Shown here one piece after another: positions 26,765 to 36,133 of a stretch of 64,000 nucleotides of DNA. The position numbers and the translations under genes were made by a program. Positions within the stretch are counted from its first letter, which is position 1, and the number at the start of each line of letters is the position of its first letter. This stretch comes from Rhodospirillaceae bacterium (GTDB taxonomy: Bacteria; Pseudomonadota; Alphaproteobacteria; Rhodospirillales; Rhodospirillaceae): the NCBI GenBank assembly GCA_029243545.1, contig JAQWRV010000022.1, positions 1 through 64,000 of the forward strand, in the 5' to 3' direction. A model generated the notes under the pieces. It did not search any database, was not told where the DNA came from, and was given only the letters and a program-made list of their open reading frames with translations.

Positions 26765-29230
26765 ATGGCGAGCACTAAAGTTTTTCGCGCAATACTTTTG
26801 GCTTCGGTGGCCTTGAGCATCGCGGCTGAAGACGCTTCGGCGCAGATCGAAGAGATTCTGGTCACGGCCCGTAAGCGTGAGGAATCTTTACAAGAGATTC
26901 CAATGTCTATCACGGCATTTGATGCAGCAGCTCTCGAACGCAATCGCATCCAGAACATTGACGACCTCGCCAAATACACGCCGGGGCTTGTTTTTGACCA
27001 AGGCTTTGTTCCACAGGATACTCGCCCGCAAATTCGTGGTCTACCAGCTACACGTGGCCGCCCTCCCGTCGGTATTCTTATTGACGGCATTGATGTTTCT
27101 TCAGAATCCATGCTGACCGCCGGTGGCGGCATGCTTGCTAACTTGCGTCTCCTGGATGCTGAACGGATTGAAGTTGTAAAAGGCCCGCAGAGTGCCTTGT
27201 ACGGACGGGTCGCATTTGGTGGGGCCATCAACTACATCTCTAAAAAACCCGGCGATGAAGTAGACGGTAACTTTACCGTTGATATTGGCGACTATGGCCA
27301 GTTGGAACTTCGTGGCGCCGTCAGCGGTCCGGTTTCAGATAAACTAAGCCTTGGTGTTAACGTCGCCTACGCAGAACATGATGGCTATTATGAAAACTCG
27401 CTGGATGGGCAAAAGCTCGGCGGCTTTGAAAGTGTTGGGGTCTCTTTCGCAGCCCGGTTTACCCCGAATGACAATTTGACCAACAACATGCGGTTCTCAT
27501 ACTCCGAAGACGAGTATGCGCCACGCTCCCAAACGCTGCTGTCACTATCCACCAACCGCAGCGAAGCAATCCCTCTCCCGGCAAGTGCTATTGGTCTTTT
27601 AATCCCTGGTCAGTTTGGCCCCACACCGTTGCCGGCCACAGCCTTCGTTCCGTTACGCGGCGAAATTCGGTCGTCAGGACCTGTCCGCCTCAGTCAGGAT
27701 GCAATAACCGGTCAACCATTTAAGGGCTCGACGCTTGATTCTCTGATCATAAGCAACACCCTTGAGTATGATTTTGAAAACAACGTTTCCCTGACGTCTT
27801 GGACGGGTTACACGCGGGCAAAAGCAACCCAAAACCAAGATGTTGATTTCTTTGGTGCTGCTCCCGCTTTTAGCCTTCTTCCTGCACCAGGTGGGATAGC
27901 AGAGCCACTGCCGTTTCTTTTTCAGTTTGATTTGGATACGACCACCCAGCAGCTCCAACAGGAAATCCGAATTGGTGATCTAGTTTCAGAGGGACTTCGT
28001 TGGTCCGCAGGCGGTCAATATTGGCAGGAACGTGTCGGCCAATTGAACAACAATCTCATCTCCTTGATGTTTGGTTTTCCCGGCCTGTTACCTTCCGCCG
28101 CACTTAACATCAGCCAGATCCCTATTGCTGCGGCTTCATCGGAATTTCGTAATACGGATCATTGGTCTGTATACGGGCTCCTCGAGTATGACATCACTGA
28201 TCAACTGGTTGCTTCTGTCGAAGCCCGTTATTCAGAAGAAAGTCTGCACGTCGGCTACGTTGCCGGTGGTCGAGGTGCCGTTGGGTTTGTTGCACCCATT
28301 CCAGGTTTAAATGGCCCGGTCCAATTGAATGTTGGGCCAACAGCTATCCTGGCATCTAGCGATAATTTCTTTACCCCGCGTTTTGCATTGGAATATCAAG
28401 CAACTGATAGAAACCTGCTCTACGCAACTGTGTCCAAAGGTGTAAAACCTGGTGGCGTATCAACCATTGCCGGTACAGCACCTGGCAATGGCCGGTTCTT
28501 CCCGGAAAAACTTTGGAACTATGAAGTTGGTTCGAAGAACAGCTTTGCTGATGGCCGGGCCATATTGAATGCTGCCGCGTTTTACATGGATTACTCTGGC
28601 AAACAGGTCACCCTGCTTGAGCCAAACCCTAACAACGCTCAAGGCAATGACCTCGTTGTCCGCAACGCAGGCACAGCAAGGGTATACGGTCTTGAACTTG
28701 AAGTGGCTGCAAACCCAACGGATGAACTTAATCTGTCGGCTGGCTATACTTACCTCGATAGCAAGTACACTGACTTCGTTGTAACCACGACGAGTGCCCT
28801 GGGTATTGCTTTAGCAGGAAACTGTACTCCGATCGCTCTGCCAAATGGTCTCGGTTCATGCTCGACCGACTTCTCAGGTGAGGCTCTAGAACGCACACCA
28901 AAACATGCGCTTACATTGGCGGCTTCTTATAGAACCCCGTCGGTTAACGATTGGGACCTGGTTATTGATGTTTCCGGCCAATACCAAAGCAAGCGGAATC
29001 AGGACTCGAACGCCTTCCATTTCTTCGGATCTTACTTCAACGTGGATGCCAGGATCGGGTGGGATGCAGAGCGTTGGTCTATCTTCCTCTACGGCGAAAA
29101 TGTTTTGGATAATGACACGGTGAAAAGTGGCCAGGGTTCTGGTGACTTCTCCGCGCTTGGCAACCTGGCTATCATCACATTTGAGCCAGACAAGCGACAA
29201 GGCGGTATTCGGTTTAGCTACCGGATGTAA
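26765..29230 (+). CDS. TonB-dependent outer-membrane receptor
   Basis: The 821-residue protein has a signal peptide (residues 1-26), a TonB-box-like segment (IEEILVTARKREESLQ), a plug domain (about 40-160, IPMSITAFDAAALERNRI, VEVVKGPQSALYG-type motif EVVKGPQSALYG) and a beta-barrel ending GGIRFSYRM. It imports a scarce ligand across the outer membrane. The sphingomonad-like type is usually for siderophores, vitamins or plant-derived compounds; the ligand is unknown. Start ATG 26765 is chosen because the signal peptide begins there. A perfect terminator follows. Confidence 0.92.
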   Translation: MASTKVFRAILLASVALSIAAEDASAQIEEILVTARKREESLQEIPMSITAFDAAALERNRIQNIDDLAKYTPGLVFDQGFVPQDTRPQIRGLPATRGRPPVGILIDGIDVSSESMLTAGGGMLANLRLLDAERIEVVKGPQSALYGRVAFGGAINYISKKPGDEVDGNFTVDIGDYGQLELRGAVSGPVSDKLSLGVNVAYAEHDGYYENSLDGQKLGGFESVGVSFAARFTPNDNLTNNMRFSYSEDEYAPRSQTLLSLSTNRSEAIPLPASAIGLLIPGQFGPTPLPATAFVPLRGEIRSSGPVRLSQDAITGQPFKGSTLDSLIISNTLEYDFENNVSLTSWTGYTRAKATQNQDVDFFGAAPAFSLLPAPGGIAEPLPFLFQFDLDTTTQQLQQEIRIGDLVSEGLRWSAGGQYWQERVGQLNNNLISLMFGFPGLLPSAALNISQIPIAAASSEFRNTDHWSVYGLLEYDITDQLVASVEARYSEESLHVGYVAGGRGAVGFVAPIPGLNGPVQLNVGPTAILASSDNFFTPRFALEYQATDRNLLYATVSKGVKPGGVSTIAGTAPGNGRFFPEKLWNYEVGSKNSFADGRAILNAAAFYMDYSGKQVTLLEPNPNNAQGNDLVVRNAGTARVYGLELEVAANPTDELNLSAGYTYLDSKYTDFVVTTTSALGIALAGNCTPIALPNGLGSCSTDFSGEALERTPKHALTLAASYRTPSVNDWDLVIDVSGQYQSKRNQDSNAFHFFGSYFNVDARIGWDAERWSIFLYGENVLDNDTVKSGQGSGDFSALGNLAIITFEPDKRQGGIRFSYRM

Positions 29231-29254
29231 TATCATAGCGAAAATACGAACATG

Positions 29255-29284
29255 AAAAAGGGCGCCTTAATCGGCGCCCTTTTT
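29255..29284. terminator. Bidirectional rho-independent terminator
   Basis: AAAAAGGGCGCC (29255-29266) pairs perfectly over 12 bp with GGCGCCCTTTTT (29273-29284) around a TTAATC loop. A-tract and T-tract on both sides let it stop transcription from the TonB receptor gene and from the convergent isochorismatase gene. Confidence 0.95.
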
Positions 29285-29301
29285 TATTGCCCTCAAAAAG
29301 G

Positions 29302-29988
29302 CTATTCAGCCGCTTGAGATACAGCGCCTGTAAGTTCACTTATGACATCTTCGGTATCCATAACCCGCCCCCACAGCCGCAAGAACATGGCCTCGAAGCC
29401 ATCCTGCGCTTCGTCGTCGCAAGTCCCGGTAGCATCAGACACAAGCACAACGCCAAAACCACGATCTGCGGCTTCCATCGCGGTCATTCCGACACAGTTG
29501 TTGGTAGACACACCAACGGTTACGATTTCTGTAATTCCCATGGCCCGAAGTCGACTCTCAATACCCGTCGAACCGAATCCACCCATCGTAACTTTGTTGA
29601 GAACGAGCTCACCGTTATTGGGTTTCACATCTTCGACAATTTCGTGTTCTTTCTGGCCTTCAATATTATTCGTCGCCTTCACGAGCCCCCTGATATGAAG
29701 CGGCACATCTAAACAGTCTGCATTTTCTGCACCATACGATAAATAAACAACCCGGGCCCCCGCATTACGAAATGCTTTCAGTAGCCGTTGAGTATTAGGC
29801 AAAACAAAATCATCTATGCGGGAGAACCGGTACTTCGCTTCTTCGAGACGCCCCTGATCTTGCAGTAACTTCCCAAGACCATGATCACGGCTGCCAGTCG
29901 CGTATTGCAAATCGACAACGACAAGAGCCGTTGTCTTTGGGTCGATTGAGAATTGATAGCTAAAATCATTGATGTAATCAGCTGGCAT
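29302..29988 (-). CDS. Isochorismatase-like cysteine hydrolase
   Basis: The 228-residue protein has the catalytic triad of the cysteine hydrolase superfamily: Asp26 in VVVDLQ, Lys132 in NKVTMGGF and Cys165 in STNNCVGMTA. Such enzymes hydrolyse nicotinamide-, N-carbamoyl- or ether-type substrates. Neighbouring genes (epoxide-hydrolase-like, NmrA-like, racemase-like) suggest a degradation pathway, not siderophore synthesis. It is convergent with the TonB gene. Confidence 0.88.
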   Translation of the reverse strand: MPADYINDFSYQFSIDPKTTALVVVDLQYATGSRDHGLGKLLQDQGRLEEAKYRFSRIDDFVLPNTQRLLKAFRNAGARVVYLSYGAENADCLDVPLHIRGLVKATNNIEGQKEHEIVEDVKPNNGELVLNKVTMGGFGSTGIESRLRAMGITEIVTVGVSTNNCVGMTAMEAADRGFGVVLVSDATGTCDDEAQDGFEAMFLRLWGRVMDTEDVISELTGAVSQAAE

Positions 29989-30186
29989 AGTGACCTCGTT
30001 TTCCGTGGGCCATTTCAGAAACCACAGACGAGCCTAGCATTCCCATATATTCTGGAAAAGAGAGCTAAAATACACACGAACTCGTGAGTTTCTGGAATTG
30101 AAGCGCTACCTAAATATTCATTTCTCTTTGCGTGAGCGCCCAATCGCTGCTTGACTGATACCACCAACGAATCTGGAGGAATAAAC

Positions 30187-30654
30187 ATGGACAGACGGGA
30201 CATTCTAGGCGGATTGGGCGCTTCTTTGGCTCTCGCATTTGCATCTCCTGCCAAGGCAGAAGGGCCAGAATCTGATCCAGCCCTGGAATCTGAAAAAGAA
30301 AAAATCGTAAACGATTTCTGCCGTGACTGGGCGACACGGGATGCCTCTAAACTCACGCCATATCTGGATGCCGGTATCGAATACCACATGTTCGAGGGCG
30401 CACCGCCAATCATGGGGCTAGATACGTTCACCGCACAACTTAGCCCGTTCATGGCAGGCATGGAGGAGATTGAATGGGAGATTATCCGCTCCACCGTCAT
30501 GGGTGATGTCGTCCTAAATGAACGTATTGATCACTTCGTACGCAAAGAAGGGGCCGAAGGACCTGACAACCATTTTCATATTGTCGGCGTATTCTTGGTC
30601 AGAGGTGGCAAGATTAAGTATTGGAAAGATTATAATGTCTCGGGTGTTCTCTAA
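30187..30654 (+). CDS. Limonene-1,2-epoxide hydrolase-like SnoaL-fold protein with Tat-type signal
   Basis: The 155-residue protein has a cone-shaped SnoaL fold. Arg113-x-Asp115 (NERIDHF) and Asp148 (YWKDYN) match the Arg-Asp-Asp catalytic triad of limonene-1,2-epoxide hydrolase in order and near spacing. Residues 1-24 (MDRRDILGG.., then a hydrophobic stretch) look like a Tat signal, so it may act in the periplasm. ATG 30187 has GGAGGA upstream and is preferred to ATG 30151. It may add water to an epoxide; this is inference. Confidence 0.72.
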   Translation: MDRRDILGGLGASLALAFASPAKAEGPESDPALESEKEKIVNDFCRDWATRDASKLTPYLDAGIEYHMFEGAPPIMGLDTFTAQLSPFMAGMEEIEWEIIRSTVMGDVVLNERIDHFVRKEGAEGPDNHFHIVGVFLVRGGKIKYWKDYNVSGVL

Positions 30655-30884
30655 GGCTAGGGCCTTATACGACTGATGTCCGGCTGAAGTCCGATCCGAC
30701 CCCATTCATAAACCCCTACTTTGATAATGTGCCCGTCACCAGACCGATTGGAGACCGCACCCTTAAAAAGAATACTCATTGCTATTAACAACAAAATTAG
30801 ACCGGAGCAGCACCGTAGGTATTTGGAAAATATATGAAACTGAGAAATTCTGATTCATGTTAGCGCGAGTTGATTTCACCACCT

Positions 30885-31751
30885 TCAATTTTGGGTGGAT
30901 AAACGCCGCACGTATTCTTGAAATGTTGTGGGTTTTCTCTGCAACACCATTTCCAGAATTTTTGAATTCCCGAGAAAACCAAAAGCATCGTAGTGCTCGT
31001 TCATAATTGTCATTTGCTTGACCCGGTCGTTAGATGCCGCACCGCCACGGGCTTTCTCTTGCATTGCTGTGATTGGTACCTGCTCCGCGTTCACCGGCTT
31101 GCCAATCACATTTGAGATTATGTCCGCCATGTCTGACTGGCTCAGCGGTTCCGGCCCAGCCAGTTCGAATGTCCCATAAAGCCATCCATCTTCTAACGTC
31201 ATAATGGCCGTTGCTTCTGCAAGGTCCAGCAGATCAACAACATTGAACTGGAGATGCGTGTTGAACGGCATCGCATGAATACCTTCGCCTGTTACCCGTT
31301 TCCATATGGGTTCCAAGTGCTGCATGTAGCGGATGGGCTGAATGATGGTATAGGGCATGCCCGACTCAATCAGCATTTCCTCTGTATCGAGTTTTAACCG
31401 GTGATGCCGCACCTCCCGCCTGAGAGGGTGCATAACCGAATAATAGATGAACCGGCTGACTCCTGCCTTCTTCGCAGCGTCTACAAAGTAGCCAGTCATT
31501 GTCCTTTCATCGGGATGCATGGGGGGGCCGATATGCACAACGGCATCGCGGCCCGCCATAGCCGCCATTATGGTGTCCGGCTCATCCATGCCGCCAACAG
31601 CAACGGATGAAACGCCCAGCTTTTTCATTTCATCTTCTTGAGCTGGATCACGAATAAAAGCGATGACGTCAGCGCCTTTATCCGCAAGTGCTTTGACGAC
31701 TGGCTTTCCAGTCCGGCCGTGCGATCCAGTTACCAAAACAGACGTAGACAT
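30885..31751 (-). CDS. NmrA/SDR-a-type NAD(P)-binding protein
   Basis: The 288-residue protein starts with VLVTGSHGRTGKPV, a Rossmann nucleotide site, and contains DAVVHIGPPMHPDE, YYSVMHP and RHHRLKLDTEEML, typical of atypical short-chain reductases of the NmrA/YtfG kind. It could be a quinone/aldehyde reductase or a redox sensor. ATG 31751 is 46 bases after the racemase-like gene end on the same strand, suggesting co-transcription. Confidence 0.8.
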   Translation of the reverse strand: MSTSVLVTGSHGRTGKPVVKALADKGADVIAFIRDPAQEDEMKKLGVSSVAVGGMDEPDTIMAAMAGRDAVVHIGPPMHPDERTMTGYFVDAAKKAGVSRFIYYSVMHPLRREVRHHRLKLDTEEMLIESGMPYTIIQPIRYMQHLEPIWKRVTGEGIHAMPFNTHLQFNVVDLLDLAEATAIMTLEDGWLYGTFELAGPEPLSQSDMADIISNVIGKPVNAEQVPITAMQEKARGGAASNDRVKQMTIMNEHYDAFGFLGNSKILEMVLQRKPTTFQEYVRRLSTQN

Positions 31752-31797
31752 TTGTTGCCCCCGCTTCTTATCTGCATATTGCTTTCAAACGCCGTGC

Positions 31798-32547
31798 TTA
31801 GAATTCACTCAGCAACCGGCCAAACCCGGGTATTTTGTCGTCGATGCCATTGGCACGCAGCGCATGCCAATAAGTAGCCGTGTTAATAGCGATGACCGGC
31901 TTACCCAGCCAGGCTTCCGCTTCCGCGGCAAGACGCACCATACTCAAGTTGGTGCCAACTTGAACTAGAGCATCCACATCACCTCCGTTGAGTTGTTCCG
32001 TCAGCACTTTGCGAAGTTTATCTTCGGGCTCTTCGGCGATGGCGGTCCATGTCGGACATTCCAGACAAATATCGCGGACCACTTCAAAGCCGCTTTCTTC
32101 CATGAATCTTTTCACTTCGGCGTTGGCTACCGGATAGTAGGGCGAAACAAATGCGATTTTCTTTATGCCACCATATGCGCGGAGTGCCGCAGCGGTTGAA
32201 TGAGAGCCGACGCTGATTTTAATACCGGATTCGTCTTCCACTTTTTTCTGAAAGGCATCTGCGCCCTTAATGCCTTCATAAAATGTGATGGCCGACATGC
32301 CCATAACCAGATAATTAGGTGAGCAGGTCATCACACTGCGCACAGCATCAATGACGTTTTCAGCGATGGTAAGCGTTCCGGCCATGAAGGATTCGTTGCT
32401 GATAGCGTCAGCGTTTGGAGTGAAAATTCGGCTGTAGTGATTGGTCACGCCACGCGGGCGCATATTGTCAAAGTCCGGCTGAACGATGGTGTTGGTCGAT
32501 GGGCCTATGATGCCGAATTTAGCGCGCCATCCTTGAACGTCTGCCAT
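31798..32547 (-). CDS. Asp/Glu racemase superfamily protein (maleate isomerase/arylmalonate decarboxylase-like)
   Basis: The 249-residue protein follows the AMDase/maleate isomerase pattern: FGIIGPSTNT at the start, VMGMSAITFYEGIKG and a C-terminal AINTATYWHAL. Family members use one or two cysteines; here neither site shows one (first: Gly83-Met-Ser, second: Gly198 in VQVGTNL where Cys is usual). This departs from both racemase and decarboxylase chemistry. ATG 32547 has GGGGAG upstream; a longer start exists but is not supported. Confidence 0.78.
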   Translation of the reverse strand: MADVQGWRAKFGIIGPSTNTIVQPDFDNMRPRGVTNHYSRIFTPNADAISNESFMAGTLTIAENVIDAVRSVMTCSPNYLVMGMSAITFYEGIKGADAFQKKVEDESGIKISVGSHSTAAALRAYGGIKKIAFVSPYYPVANAEVKRFMEESGFEVVRDICLECPTWTAIAEEPEDKLRKVLTEQLNGGDVDALVQVGTNLSMVRLAAEAEAWLGKPVIAINTATYWHALRANGIDDKIPGFGRLLSEF

Positions 32548-32682
32548 GGTGTGCTCCCCTTTATTTGAATTCATGGCTTGGAGGGTATAGCTACTCATTC
32601 CTCGTCGCCTTGATTAATCACAAATGAGCCATACGAAGAGGCCCGAGACAAGCAGTTAGATAAACAAACAACCACTCGGTGA

Positions 32683-35600
32683 TCAGGTAACATGACTGCC
32701 TCCTTGCGGGCGTTTATCGGGTGGCCCGCTGACGCTCTCGTCGGCGTTGGTTAGCACCTGTAAACGGCGGGGCAGGACTGGGCGAGAACGGCGATTATGG
32801 CGCAGCCGGTCCGCACGCATGCTTACTGGCGAAACGGGGGGGCTATCAGCCGTTAAATCATAGAGTAAGTCACTCATGTCGATGAGGCGCTCAGCTAAAA
32901 TGTGGATAACGACGCCGTCCTTTTGCACGATTCCTTCGGCATAAAGCAGGCTGGACCGGAGAATCTGTTTGCGGAACACCTGAAAGGTCTTCGGCCAGAC
33001 GATCAAGTTCGCCACCCCGGTTTCATCTTCCAAGGTGATAAATACCGTTCCCTTGGCGCTTCCCGGTCGTTGCCGGCAAATCGATAAACCTGCGATAGCC
33101 ACCTTGGTTTCTGCAGATACATCGCCCAGGCCGCTCGCTGGAAGCGCACCCTGCCGGTTTAAGCGATCCCGCAAGAAAGCAACCGGATGCTGCCTCAAAG
33201 TCAGCCGGAGCGCCGCATAGTCTTCGACCACCTCCTCTCCCAGGCCGAGTTCAGGCAAAGGCGGCGGTAATTCAAAAACGGCATCGACACCGCCTTGGAA
33301 GCCAGCGGGCGGAGGAACGTCATCCGTTGTCACCGCGAACAGAGGCAGCGGATCCTGCTTGAGAGCCTTAACAGCCCAAAGCGCCTGACGGCGGCTAAAT
33401 GCCGACCCCTCCTCTGCCATGGAAGCAAATGCATCAGCTTTGGCTAACTTCTCCAGCGTCTCCAAAAAAGTTCTGCTGCGATGCTCGACCCGGCACCAGA
33501 CGTCATACGGATCACGGAAACCATCATACCTAGAGGCCACGATTGCCTCGACATCTGCTTCCTTCAAATCTTTCACCTGACGCATGCCAAGACGCAAAGC
33601 AACACCCTGAGGCGCATCGGCATCTTCCAGCGTGCAGTCCCAATTGCTGGCATTGATATCAACAGGGCGCACGACAACACCGTGACGCTGAGCATCCTGG
33701 ATAATCTGCGCGGGCGCGTAAAAGCCCATCGGCTGGCTGTTGAGCAGTGCGCAAGCGAACGTAGCGGGATAATGACATTTCAGCCAAGATGAAACGTAGG
33801 CTAAGAGGGCGAAGCTAAAGGCATGGCTTTCGGGAAAACCGTATTCCCCAAAGCCTTCAATTTGCTTGAAACAGCGATCTGCAAACGCTTCGGTATAACC
33901 GTTGTCGCGCATGCCCTTGCGAAACTTCTCATAAAACATTTCGATTTTGCCGCTGCGACGCCAAGCCGCCATGGCCCGGCGCAGGCCATCAGCCTCATCG
34001 GGAGTAAACCCCGCGCCGACAATGGCAATGCTCATGGCCTGTTCTTGAAACAACGGCACACCCAAGGTGCGGTGGAGAACATCTTTGAGAGCTTGAGACG
34101 GATACTCAACACTCTCTTCACCGCGACGGCGGCGTAAATAAGGATGCACCATATCGCCTTGAATTGGTCCCGGCCGGACAATGGCAACTTGAATAACTAG
34201 ATCATAAAACTTAGCTGGTTTAAGCCGCGGCAGCATACTCATCTGCGCCCGGCTTTCGACCTGGAACACACCAATCGTATCCGCCTGTTGAAGCATGGTG
34301 TAAGTGGCTGGATCATCTTGCGGCACCGTCGCCAGAGTGAGCGGCCGGTTATGAGACGCCTCCGTGAGAGCAAACGCCTTGCGGATACAGGTCAACATAC
34401 CCAAAGCCAAAACATCAACCTTGAGGATGCCAAGCGCATCAATGTCATCCTTGTCCCATTCAATCACCGTGCGGTCTTCCATGGCCGCGTTGGATATAGG
34501 CACGAGTTCGGATAACGGTTTCTCAGTGAGAACAAAGCCGCCAACATGTTGTGACAAATGGCGCGGAAACCTTTTGAGAGGGTCAGCCAAATCAAGCGTG
34601 AGTTTGAGCCGCGTATCACTAGGGTCTAGCCCTGCTTCCCGGGCTTGTTCTTCGGGAATACGGCCAGAAGAAGAGCCCCATACTGTTCCGAGCAAAGCGG
34701 CGATGGCGTCCTCGGACAAACCAAGCACCTTGCCCACATCGCGCACCGCAGACCGCGTGCGGTACGTGATAACCGTCGCCGTCAAACCAGCCCGCTCGCG
34801 GCCATACTTTTCATAAATGTATTGGATGACTTCTTCGCGCCGCTCATGCTCGAAATCCACATCAATATCCGGCGGCTCATTGCGCGCTGAAGATACAAAG
34901 CGCTCAAACAGAAGGTCTGTCTGATCGGGATCAACAGCAGTAATGCCCAAGCAATAACATACGGATGAGTTTGCAGCGGATCCCCGTCCCTGGCATAGAA
35001 TGCCGCGGCTGCGTGCGAAAATGACAATATCGTGCACAGTGAGGAAGTACGGTTCGTAACCGAGAGACTCGATCACTTTAAGTTCATGCAGAATCTGCTT
35101 CTCGACCTTTGCCGGCACACCTTGGGGATAGCGCCACGTCGCTCCCTCCCAGGTCAGCCGTGCAAGCTGAGACTGCGGTGTTTCTCCTGCCGGAATAGAA
35201 TCTGTGGGATATTCGTACCGTAGCTCATCCAAGCTAAATGTGCAGGCGTTCGCAATCTCAACCGTACGAGAGAGAGCAGAACGATAGTCTTTGAGAAGGC
35301 GCGCCATTTCCAATGGCGGCTTGTGATGGCGTTCACCATTCTTTTGCAAACGTAAGCCCGCCTCATCAAGGCGGCACCGGGCGCGAATGCACGTCAGAAC
35401 ATCGAGCAGCGGCCGTCGGACAGGGAGATGCATATGCACGTCATTGACTGCAACCAAAGGGACGTCAGTCTGCTCTCCCATGCGAGCGACCTGCCACAAC
35501 CGCCGTGCATCGTCACCACACCCAACAGCACAGGCAGCCACTGACAGTGCTGACCCAAAAGTCTCTTTGAATGCATTGAGCGTCTTACAAAAGTCCGCTT

Positions 35601-36114
35601 CACCATCTTCACTTAAGTGTGCCGCTTCAGGCACCAGCGCGATGGCCATTAGCCCCTCAGAAAAAGCAGCAACATCATCAAGGGTGAGAAAGCATTGCTG
35701 CTTGGGCGCCCGGCGTTTGCCAAGCGTTAACAGGCGACAGAGACGGGCGTAAGCAGCTCGGTCAGTAGGATAAACCAGCAGGCTCGGACCATCCGGGTCT
35801 TCATGGGCATCAGCACCGCCAATATCCCGCAGATCTTTGGGCGGGAGATGCCAGTCATGCACGCCCTCTCCCCAACGCCATGTTGGGATAGACAACAAAT
35901 CAAGGCGGCACCCTGGAATGAACGGTATGGTGTTCTCCTTGCACATCATATGGCTGCGCACCACGCCGGCCAGAGTATTGTGGTCGGTCAGCGCAACCGC
36001 CTTATGCCCGAGGGCCGCTGCCGTACGCGCCAATTCCTCTGGATGCGATGCCCCGCGCAAGAAACTGAAGTTGCTTGTTACCTGGAGGTCTACGTATTGC
36101 GGTTCAGCCGACAT
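32683..36114 (-). CDS. dnaE2: Error-prone DNA polymerase III alpha subunit
   Basis: The 1143-residue protein has the N-terminal PHP domain (SNFSFLRGASHPEELARTA), the polymerase core with the metal-binding aspartates PDIDVDFE near residues 413-420, QHVGGFVLT, and a C-terminal OB-fold (GTVFITLEDETGVANLIVWP). It is shorter than replicative DnaE, as usual for DnaE2/ImuC. It copies past DNA damage and works with ImuA and ImuB. It starts 19 bases downstream of imuB, so the three genes form one SOS operon. Confidence 0.96.
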   Translation of the reverse strand: MSAEPQYVDLQVTSNFSFLRGASHPEELARTAAALGHKAVALTDHNTLAGVVRSHMMCKENTIPFIPGCRLDLLSIPTWRWGEGVHDWHLPPKDLRDIGGADAHEDPDGPSLLVYPTDRAAYARLCRLLTLGKRRAPKQQCFLTLDDVAAFSEGLMAIALVPEAAHLSEDGEADFCKTLNAFKETFGSALSVAACAVGCGDDARRLWQVARMGEQTDVPLVAVNDVHMHLPVRRPLLDVLTCIRARCRLDEAGLRLQKNGERHHKPPLEMARLLKDYRSALSRTVEIANACTFSLDELRYEYPTDSIPAGETPQSQLARLTWEGATWRYPQGVPAKVEKQILHELKVIESLGYEPYFLTVHDIVIFARSRGILCQGRGSAANSSVCYCLGITAVDPDQTDLLFERFVSSARNEPPDIDVDFEHERREEVIQYIYEKYGRERAGLTATVITYRTRSAVRDVGKVLGLSEDAIAALLGTVWGSSSGRIPEEQAREAGLDPSDTRLKLTLDLADPLKRFPRHLSQHVGGFVLTEKPLSELVPISNAAMEDRTVIEWDKDDIDALGILKVDVLALGMLTCIRKAFALTEASHNRPLTLATVPQDDPATYTMLQQADTIGVFQVESRAQMSMLPRLKPAKFYDLVIQVAIVRPGPIQGDMVHPYLRRRRGEESVEYPSQALKDVLHRTLGVPLFQEQAMSIAIVGAGFTPDEADGLRRAMAAWRRSGKIEMFYEKFRKGMRDNGYTEAFADRCFKQIEGFGEYGFPESHAFSFALLAYVSSWLKCHYPATFACALLNSQPMGFYAPAQIIQDAQRHGVVVRPVDINASNWDCTLEDADAPQGVALRLGMRQVKDLKEADVEAIVASRYDGFRDPYDVWCRVEHRSRTFLETLEKLAKADAFASMAEEGSAFSRRQALWAVKALKQDPLPLFAVTTDDVPPPAGFQGGVDAVFELPPPLPELGLGEEVVEDYAALRLTLRQHPVAFLRDRLNRQGALPASGLGDVSAETKVAIAGLSICRQRPGSAKGTVFITLEDETGVANLIVWPKTFQVFRKQILRSSLLYAEGIVQKDGVVIHILAERLIDMSDLLYDLTADSPPVSPVSMRADRLRHNRRSRPVLPRRLQVLTNADESVSGPPDKRPQGGSHVT

Positions 36115-36133
36115 GTCTCATCCTTTCTGGCCT

